A stretch of DNA of 21,193 bases, taken from Polaromonas sp. YR568 (GTDB lineage: Bacteria > Pseudomonadota > Gammaproteobacteria > Burkholderiales > Burkholderiaceae). Below the pieces are notes generated by a model. That model made no database searches. It had not been told where the DNA came from and saw only the letters and a list, made by a program, of their open reading frames with translations. The stretch spans positions 1 to 21,193 of the forward strand of contig CAMBWM010000007.1 in NCBI GenBank assembly GCA_945871335.1. Reading direction: 5' to 3'. This document shows, piece by piece, positions 16,045 to 21,193 of the stretch (position 1 is its first letter; each line of letters opens with the position of its first letter). The position numbers and the translations under genes were made by a program.

Positions 16045-16794
16045 TCAGGCGGCAGCGGGCACTTCGACGAATTCGTCAGCACCTTCGGCAGCCACGGTAC
16101 GAACGATCTCATTGCCCGCGCTGGCGCGGCCTTCGATGATCGCGTCAGCAATACCACGGGCATAAAGAGCGACTGCTTTAGATGAGTCGTCGTTGCCGGG
16201 GATCACATAGTCGATACCGATGGGCGAATGGTTGGAGTCCACCACGCCGATCAGGGGAATACCCAGCTTTTGCGCTTCGGCTACAGCAATCTTGTGAAAA
16301 CCCACATCGATCACGAAGATTGCGTCCGGCAGCGCAGCCATGTCTTGTATGCCGCCGATATCTTTTTCGAGCTTTTCAATTTCACGTTTGAAGGTGAGCT
16401 GCTCTTTTTTGCTGATGGTGTCGAGGCCGGCTTCTTGCTGGGCCTTCATTTCCTTCAGGCGCTTGATGGAGGTCTTGACCGTCTTGAAGTTGGTCAACAT
16501 GCCGCCAAGCCAGCGCTGGTCAACAAAAGGCACGCCGGCACGCTGGGCTTCAGCGGCGACGATCTCGCGGGCCTGGCGCTTGGTGCCGACCATCAGGATG
16601 GTGCCGCGGTTGGCGGCGAGTTGGCGGGCGAACTTGGCCGCGTCCTGGAACATCGGCAGCGATTTTTCCAGGTTGATGATGTGGATACGGTTACGGTGGC
16701 CGAAGATGTACTGAGCCATCTTGGGATTCCAGAAGCGGGTTTGGTGACCGAAATGGACACCGGCTTCAAGCATTTCACGCATGCTGACGGACAT
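16045..16794 (-). CDS. rpsB: 30S ribosomal protein S2
   Basis: S2 binds the 30S head/body junction. The 249-aa protein is the usual size. It starts [20 protein letters not shown] and has the conserved [20 protein letters not shown], the segment [20 protein letters not shown], and a coiled-coil insertion (about 120-150, rich in Lys/Glu). [18 protein letters not shown] and [13 protein letters not shown] follow. GGAG seven bases before the ATG is the ribosome-binding site. It is the first gene of the minus-strand cluster and has a structured leader. Confidence 0.98.
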   Translation of the reverse strand: MSVSMREMLEAGVHFGHQTRFWNPKMAQYIFGHRNRIHIINLEKSLPMFQDAAKFARQLAANRGTILMVGTKRQAREIVAAEAQRAGVPFVDQRWLGGMLTNFKTVKTSIKRLKEMKAQQEAGLDTISKKEQLTFKREIEKLEKDIGGIQDMAALPDAIFVIDVGFHKIAVAEAQKLGIPLIGVVDSNHSPIGIDYVIPGNDDSSKAVALYARGIADAIIEGRASAGNEIVRTVAAEGADEFVEVPAAA

Positions 16795-16915
16795 ATAAAA
16801 ACTCCAAAGGTTGTGTCTAAAATCAGCGCTTATCGACTGGAATTATTTCCGGTGCGACACCTTGATTGGCTGACTTGCGATTTATCTTGCAAAGCCTTCA
16901 CAGGCATTTACAAAA
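16795..16915 (-). promoter_or_regulatory. 5' leader of rpsB with tandem hairpins
   Basis: From the predicted transcript start near 16915 to the rpsB ATG there are about 120 nt holding three small stems on the minus strand. They are GCCT-GTGA-AGGC (16905-16894), GGTG-TCG-CACC (16861-16851) and, directly adjoining, GGAA-ATAA-TTCC (16850-16839). In E. coli and relatives the rpsB leader is the target of autogenous control by S2. The layout here would fit a similar role, but the match to that motif was not tested. Confidence 0.4.
16887..16914 (+). promoter_or_regulatory. Possible promoter of the amidase gene
   Basis: TTGCAA (16887-16892) and TACAAA (16909-16914) are separated by 16 bp and lie 38 nt before the amidase ATG. 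The match is moderate only. It would fire across the rpsB leader in the opposite direction. Confidence 0.3.
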
Positions 16916-16922
16916 CCCACTG

Positions 16923-16931
16923 AGTATATCA
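16923..16931 (-). promoter_or_regulatory. Extended -10 promoter of rpsB
   Basis: The minus strand reads TGATATACT, an extended -10 (TGn plus TATACT) with five of six consensus bases. No good -35 hexamer is found 16-18 bp upstream, which is typical for extended -10 promoters. The element lies between the rpsB ATG and the amidase ATG, 22 nt from the latter. Confidence 0.5.
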
Positions 16932-16952
16932 CCCCATCCAGGCGCGAAACCC

Positions 16953-18344
16953 ATGATTACAGACCTTCACGCCCAGGCCCAGGCCATCGCCGCCGGCAAA
17001 GACAGCCTCCAGGACGCACTGTTGCGGGCGCGAGAAATCAGCCTCGAAGCTGCCTGCGCCCATGCCTACACCCAACACCCGGCAGATGTGCTGGCAGCAG
17101 CGGCCGGCACCAGCGCTGGCCGGGTTAATGGCCAGGCTGGCGCAACTGGTGCGCTGGCCGGCTTGCCGGTTTCGGTCAAAGATCTGTTTGATGTCCATGG
17201 CCAAGCCACCCTCGCCGGCTCCACTGCGCTGGCTGGCGCCGCACCGGCGGCAGCTGACTGCCCGGCCGTGGCGCGGCTGCGCAAGGCCGGCGGCCTGATT
17301 GCCGGGCGTACCAACATGTCGGAATTTGCTTTTTCAGGTGTCGGCATCAACCCACACTACGGCACCCCTGCCAACCCTGCCGACCGCCAAGTCGCGCGTA
17401 TCACCGGCGGCTCATCGTCAGGCGCAGCCGTTTCGGTAGCCACCGGCGCAGCATTTGTGGGTCTGGGCTCAGACACCGGCGGCTCTATCCGCATTCCGGC
17501 GGCACTGTGCGGCCTGGTGGGCTTCAAAAGCACGGCACGGCTGGTGCCCACAGCAGGTGCGCTGCCACTGTCCACCACGCTGGACACAGTTTGCGCCTTG
17601 ACTCGCTCTGTGCGTGACGCCGTGACAGTGCACGAAATACTGTCCGACCGGCGCGTGGCACTGGCCGGCAAACCTTTGTCTGCCAGCCGTTTTGCAGTGG
17701 CACGCACGCTCATGCAAGACGACTTGGACGATAGCGTAGCCCAGGCCTTCGAGAACAGTTTGCGCGTGCTACGCGCAGCGGGAGCGCAAATTATTGAGAT
17801 TCCACTTACCGAGCTTTCGAAGTTGGCCGGCATCAACGCCACCGGCGGACTTTCTGCGGCCGAAAGCTACGCCTGGCACCGACCGTTGATCTCCCGACAC
17901 CAAGCGCTTTACGACCCGCGCGTCGCCCTGCGGATTCTCAAAGGCGCCTCCATGAGCGCAGCTGATTACATCGATCTGGTGGCGGCCCGTCAAAACTGGA
18001 TCGGCCGTATGAATGTTCTTTTGGCTGGCTTTGATGCCGTGTTGTCCCCCACCGTGCCCATGGTTGCGCCGCCGGTGGCCGATCTGATCGACGACGACGT
18101 GAATTTTTTCAGGGTCAATGGTCTGCTGCTGCGCAACACCGCAGTGGTTAACATGCTCGACGGATGCGGCATATCGCTGCCCTGCTTAGCGCCGCAAAAT
18201 TCGGCAACCAAGCTGCCGGTCGGGCTGATGCTGTGGCAAGCCGCTTTACATGACGATGCGCTTCTGGATACGTCACTGCAAGTCGAAGCAGCCCTGAACT
18301 CAGCGCGGGGCAGTGATAATCCACCCCATGCCAGACTTGCCTGA
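16953..18344 (+). CDS. Amidase signature family hydrolase
   Basis: This is a Ser-cisSer-Lys amidohydrolase that splits a carboxamide, with unknown substrate. From the ATG at 16953 it has 463 aa. The catalytic residues are visible: Lys76 in PVSVKDLFDV, cis-Ser154 in TGGSSSG and nucleophile Ser178 in GSDTGGSIRIP. The core signature spans about residues 150-192. An open frame reaches back to a TTG at 16866, but that crosses the rpsB promoter and lacks family sequence, so the ATG is preferred even though its Shine-Dalgarno is weak. It resembles GatA, but no gatB or gatC is adjacent and gatA normally sits beside them. A catabolic amidase is therefore more likely. It is followed after 39 nt by dadA-like on the same strand. 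Confidence 0.9.
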   Translation: MITDLHAQAQAIAAGKDSLQDALLRAREISLEAACAHAYTQHPADVLAAAAGTSAGRVNGQAGATGALAGLPVSVKDLFDVHGQATLAGSTALAGAAPAAADCPAVARLRKAGGLIAGRTNMSEFAFSGVGINPHYGTPANPADRQVARITGGSSSGAAVSVATGAAFVGLGSDTGGSIRIPAALCGLVGFKSTARLVPTAGALPLSTTLDTVCALTRSVRDAVTVHEILSDRRVALAGKPLSASRFAVARTLMQDDLDDSVAQAFENSLRVLRAAGAQIIEIPLTELSKLAGINATGGLSAAESYAWHRPLISRHQALYDPRVALRILKGASMSAADYIDLVAARQNWIGRMNVLLAGFDAVLSPTVPMVAPPVADLIDDDVNFFRVNGLLLRNTAVVNMLDGCGISLPCLAPQNSATKLPVGLMLWQAALHDDALLDTSLQVEAALNSARGSDNPPHARLA

Positions 18345-18383
18345 CTCAACCCCTGTGCCAACTGCCTTGCCAGTGACCAACCG

Positions 18384-19649
18384 ATGAAGGTCGCTGTTCT
18401 AGGTGCCGGCATCATAGGTGTCACCACGGCTTATGAGTTGGCCGCTGACGGCCACGAAGTCACCGTCATTGAGCAACACGACTCGGTCGCCGAAGAGGCC
18501 AGCTTTGCCAATGCGGGGGTCGTTGCCCCGGGCTATGTGTCGCCCTGGGCTGCGCCCGGCATGCCGGGCAAGGTGCTCAGCCACCTGCTTAGCAGTCATT
18601 CACCGGTGCGCCTTAGCTGGCCGATGTCAGCCAACGACATGGCCTGGATATGGAAATGGTGGCGGAACTGCAAACCAGCCCCCTATGCCCTGAACCGGGC
18701 CCGCCTGCAGCGACTGGCTTTTTTCAGCCGCGAACGCCTGCACCAACTCAGCGCCGACTTGCGGCTTGAATACGACCGCAGCGATGGCTACATGGTGCTG
18801 CTGCGCTCTGACAAAGACCGGGCCATGGTTGAAGCCGGCTTACAGGTGCTGAGCGATGCGGGGGTTGAGTTCAAGTCGATAGACGCCGCGCAGGCCAGGC
18901 TGATTGAACCGGCGCTCAACCCCGACACCGCTTTTTCCGGCGCGATTCACTTGCCCGATGACGAGGTCGCCAACTGCCGCCAATTTGCCTCCTTGCTCAA
19001 AGCACAAGCGCAGCTGCTGGGTGCCGAGTTTCATTTCAACACTACCGTCCAACGAATCGACAGCTCGCAACCCACCTGCGTCTTTGTGGCTGGCGAAAGC
19101 GAAGCCCGCCGCTATGACGCCATAGTGGTCTGCGCCGGGCTGGCTTCGGCGCGCCTACTCAAGCCCCTGGGCGTGCGGATTCCGATGACCGCCGTCTACG
19201 GCTACTCACTGACCGCGCCCGTTCGCGAAACTCTGGACGCGCCCCGCAGCGGCCTGATGGACGAGCGCTACAAGATCGCAATTTCACGTATTGGTAACCG
19301 CGTGCGGGTGGCTGGCAGCGCTGAGATCGGCGGCTCGCTGGCGCACAAAAATGAAGCTGTGGTGCAAACGCTCTACAAAGTGCTGCAAGACTGGTTTCCG
19401 GGTGCAGCCCAGCTCAACGGCAGCCAATCCGGTGTGCAAATCTGGAAAGGTGCCAGGCCCATGCTGCCGGACGGCCCGCCGATTATCGGCAGCGCAGGAG
19501 TGCCCGGCGTCTGGCTCAATCTGGGGCACGGCTCCAGCGGTTGGGCGCTCAGTTGCGCAAGCGCTCGCCTGGTGGCCGACATGCTGGGTGGCAAAAAATC
19601 CGCCATCGATACAGAAGGTCTGGGCTTGGAGCGGCTCACCCGTCCTTAG
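18384..19649 (+). CDS. FAD-dependent D-amino-acid dehydrogenase (DadA-like)
   Basis: It is predicted to deaminate D-amino acids oxidatively to 2-oxo acids and ammonia, passing electrons to the respiratory chain at the inner membrane. The 421-aa protein starts with the Rossmann FAD motif VLGAGIIGVTTAYELA and Glu30 in VTVIEQ. It then has the DadA-typical SFANAGVVAPGYVSPWAAPG and ends with the FAD-contacting GVWLNLGHGSSGWALSCASA. No transmembrane segment is seen, as usual for the family. No clear Shine-Dalgarno precedes the ATG, and no earlier in-frame start exists after the amidase stop. A related substrate (glycine/sarcosine-type oxidase) cannot be excluded, so no symbol is assigned. Confidence 0.88.
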   Translation: MKVAVLGAGIIGVTTAYELAADGHEVTVIEQHDSVAEEASFANAGVVAPGYVSPWAAPGMPGKVLSHLLSSHSPVRLSWPMSANDMAWIWKWWRNCKPAPYALNRARLQRLAFFSRERLHQLSADLRLEYDRSDGYMVLLRSDKDRAMVEAGLQVLSDAGVEFKSIDAAQARLIEPALNPDTAFSGAIHLPDDEVANCRQFASLLKAQAQLLGAEFHFNTTVQRIDSSQPTCVFVAGESEARRYDAIVVCAGLASARLLKPLGVRIPMTAVYGYSLTAPVRETLDAPRSGLMDERYKIAISRIGNRVRVAGSAEIGGSLAHKNEAVVQTLYKVLQDWFPGAAQLNGSQSGVQIWKGARPMLPDGPPIIGSAGVPGVWLNLGHGSSGWALSCASARLVADMLGGKKSAIDTEGLGLERLTRP

Positions 19650-19689
19650 GAGTCCATCTGCGCGCTGCGGCCCCGCTTCAAGCCGGGTT

Positions 19690-20232
19690 TCAACCCAGCA
19701 GCATCAAACCGATCTGCAACAACAGCAGCAAGGCCATGGCAGACAGGTCCACCCCACCAATGGAAGGAACCACTCGCCGCAAAGGCCCCAGTACCGGCTC
19801 GACCAATCGCGAGAGCAAACCATGAACGTAAGAGCCGGGCTGCACCCAGGAAATGATGACAAAGGCAAATACCAGCATGGTCAGCGCCTGTAAAGCGACC
19901 CGCGCCAGCATGTGCAGAGACAGCGTCAGCAAACCCAGCCACGGTAACTCATCGCTGGCCACCCAGCCAAACAACAAGCCGGCCAGAAAGGCATAAACCA
20001 GCGCCAGCAAAGCGGCCGCAATCAAACTCGCACTGTCCAGGCGCGACCTGGCCAAGGCCTTTGGCAAAACCTGGCGCAAAGGCTGCACCAGCCAGTTGGT
20101 CAGCGCCATCACAAAAATACCGGGTTGCGAGGCCATGCTGATTCGCAGCCAGTTCATGTAGGCGCGCAGCAAGGCCGCACCCACCAACAGGTAAGAAACT
20201 GTTTCAAGTAAAAACCCAAGCACGCGCAGCAT
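19690..20232 (-). CDS. yggT: YggT family integral membrane protein
   Basis: This is a small inner-membrane protein of uncertain role (family linked to osmotic/potassium tolerance and, in other phyla, to cell division or photosystem assembly). The 180-aa chain is two copies of a YGGT unit: hydrophobic helix, then a motif near residues 30-68 (WLRISMASQPG, then LVQPLRQVLPKALARSRLDS). The motif repeats near residues 128-165 (SWVQPGSYVHG, then LVEPVLGPLRRVVPSIGGVD). About four membrane helices are expected. It starts 7 nt after the rnr stop and probably shares its transcript. It converges on dadA across a 40-nt gap with no convincing terminator. Confidence 0.9.
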   Translation of the reverse strand: MLRVLGFLLETVSYLLVGAALLRAYMNWLRISMASQPGIFVMALTNWLVQPLRQVLPKALARSRLDSASLIAAALLALVYAFLAGLLFGWVASDELPWLGLLTLSLHMLARVALQALTMLVFAFVIISWVQPGSYVHGLLSRLVEPVLGPLRRVVPSIGGVDLSAMALLLLLQIGLMLLG

Positions 20233-20239
20233 GATCGCC

Positions 20240-21193
20240 CTACCGCCGCGGCTTCTTGCCGGACTTGCGTGGCCCGCCAGTGGACGCTTTTTTGACCGCC
20301 GCTTTCAAGGCCTGAATAGGCGAGCGGGCCAGGCCCCGGTCTGACGCACCGCCAGCGCGAGCCGCCGAACGTTTGTCGCGTTTGCTGTCACCGTTGGCGC
20401 CATTTTTTTCAGCTCGCTTGTCCCCGCGTGATGAGTCGCCTCCCTCGCCGGACTTGTCTTTCATGGCCCGCGTCAGCAACTCCTCACCTTCACGCACCAA
20501 ACGGAAATCAATCTTGCGGCCATCCAAGTCCACACGGCTGACCTGCACGCGCACCCGCGTGCCGATGGCGTAGCGTAAACCGGTGCGCTCGCCGCGCAGC
20601 TCCTGGCGGGCTTCGTCAAAACGGAAATACTCGCCGCCCAGCTCGGTGATGTGCACCAAGCCTTCCACATACATCGCGTCCAGCGTGACAAAGATACCGA
20701 AGCTGGTGGCCGAGCTGACAACCCCGCCAAACTCTTCGCCCAAGTGTTCGCGCATGTACTTGCACTTGAGCCAGGCCTCAACGTCGCGGCTGGCCTCATC
20801 GGCGCGCCGCTCATTGGCACTGCAATGCAGGCCGGCGGCTTGCCAAGCCATTTGATCGACTGTCGGTTTCTTGAGCTTCTCACCCGATTCAGCAGCCCGC
20901 GAAGCCAGCCGCTTGGACAGCTTGGCATGCGCATCGCCGGGTGTCGGCAGCGCCGGCAATTGGTACTTGGCCTGTTTGAGCACCGCCTTGATGACGCGGT
21001 GTACCAGCAAGTCCGGGTAGCGCCGGATCGGACTGGTGAAGTGCGTGTAAGCCTCATACGCCAGACCGAAATGGCCGCTGTTCATGGGCGTGTAAATGGC
21101 CTGCTGCATAGAGCGCAGCAGCATGGAGTGGATCTGCTGAGCGTCGGGGCGGTCTTTGGTGGCCATGGCAATGGCCTGAAACTCTCCGGGCGC
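20240..21193 (-). CDS. rnr: Ribonuclease R, C-terminal part (partial)
   Basis: RNase R is a processive 3'-5' exoribonuclease that degrades structured RNA, rRNA fragments and tmRNA-tagged messages. The visible 317 residues, open at the right edge, contain the end of the RNB catalytic domain (MNSGHFGLAYEAYTHFTSP, then IRRYPDLLVHRVIKAVL). A spacer follows, then an S1 RNA-binding domain (about GGVVSSATSFGIFVTL to DGRKIDFRLV). The last 80 residues are a low-complexity tail rich in Lys, Arg, Ser and Gly, ending PRKSGKKPRR. Basic tails of this kind help RNase R bind ribosomes and unwind duplex RNA. RNase II is unlikely because of this tail and the S1 form. The gene precedes yggT in an apparent operon. 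Confidence 0.94.
   Translation of the reverse strand, partial: APGEFQAIAMATKDRPDAQQIHSMLLRSMQQAIYTPMNSGHFGLAYEAYTHFTSPIRRYPDLLVHRVIKAVLKQAKYQLPALPTPGDAHAKLSKRLASRAAESGEKLKKPTVDQMAWQAAGLHCSANERRADEASRDVEAWLKCKYMREHLGEEFGGVVSSATSFGIFVTLDAMYVEGLVHITELGGEYFRFDEARQELRGERTGLRYAIGTRVRVQVSRVDLDGRKIDFRLVREGEELLTRAMKDKSGEGGDSSRGDKRAEKNGANGDSKRDKRSAARAGGASDRGLARSPIQALKAAVKKASTGGPRKSGKKPRR

Noticed and set aside
16866..16952. Amidase starting at the TTG at 16866
   Set aside because: It would add 29 residues unlike the family and lie across the rpsB promoter; the ATG at 16953 gives a normal amidase length.
19650..19700. Terminator between the converging dadA-like gene and yggT (GGGTT-TC-AACCC)
   Set aside because: The stem lies at the yggT 3' end, has a 2-nt loop and no T-run on either strand.
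1..21193. Mobile elements, CRISPR arrays, phage genes, tRNA or rRNA
   Set aside because: No transposase or integrase, no regular repeat array and no tRNA-like cloverleaf was seen; the region is conserved housekeeping DNA.

Overview
The window looks like chromosomal core DNA from a beta-proteobacterium, most likely order Burkholderiales and family Comamonadaceae (Rhodoferax/Polaromonas-like). The grounds are the moderately high G+C, the order uppS-cdsA-dxr-rseP-bamA-skp-lpxD-fabZ-lpxA-lpxB-rnhB, and the character of the protein sequences. The family-level placement is an inference from recognised sequence character, not from a search. No mobile element, CRISPR array, tRNA or rRNA is visible, and coding density is very high.

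Positions 1-1560 (minus strand): the start of carB (partial) and all of carA, the two subunits of carbamoyl-phosphate synthetase, joined by a TAATG stop/start overlap. Upstream of carA lie a perfect TATAAT box and a roughly 125-nt leader with a long inverted repeat. This leader is the most interesting non-coding structure in the window.

Positions 1560-16794 (minus strand, transcribed from right to left): one long, tightly packed essential-gene cluster. It begins with rpsB and tsf (translation), followed by pyrH (UMP kinase) and frr (ribosome recycling). Next come uppS (undecaprenyl-PP), cdsA (CDP-diacylglycerol), dxr (isoprenoid precursor) and rseP (site-2 protease). Then follow bamA and skp (outer-membrane protein assembly), lpxD-fabZ-lpxA-lpxB (lipid A synthesis), rnhB (RNase HII) and a SpoU/TrmH-type RNA 2'-O-methyltransferase. 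The cluster couples translation factors to envelope building: lipid carriers, phospholipid, lipid A and the OMP machinery. Three hairpins that look like terminators or attenuators sit near its head (rpsB/tsf, tsf/pyrH, pyrH/frr). From frr to the methyltransferase, genes are separated by about 55 nt or less or overlap by a few bases (29 nt for lpxB/rnhB).

Positions 16795-19649: a divergent intergenic region holding the rpsB promoter and leader, then a plus-strand pair. The pair is an amidase-signature hydrolase and a DadA-like FAD-dependent D-amino-acid dehydrogenase. It is the only accessory-looking part of the window and may form a small catabolic unit.

Positions 19690-21193 (minus strand): yggT (membrane protein) directly downstream of the 3' part of rnr (RNase R), which runs off the right edge.

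I found no convincing evidence of a wholly new system. The best leads are the carA leader RNA, the rpsB leader, the acyl-chain ruler residue of LpxA, and the amidase/dehydrogenase pair.
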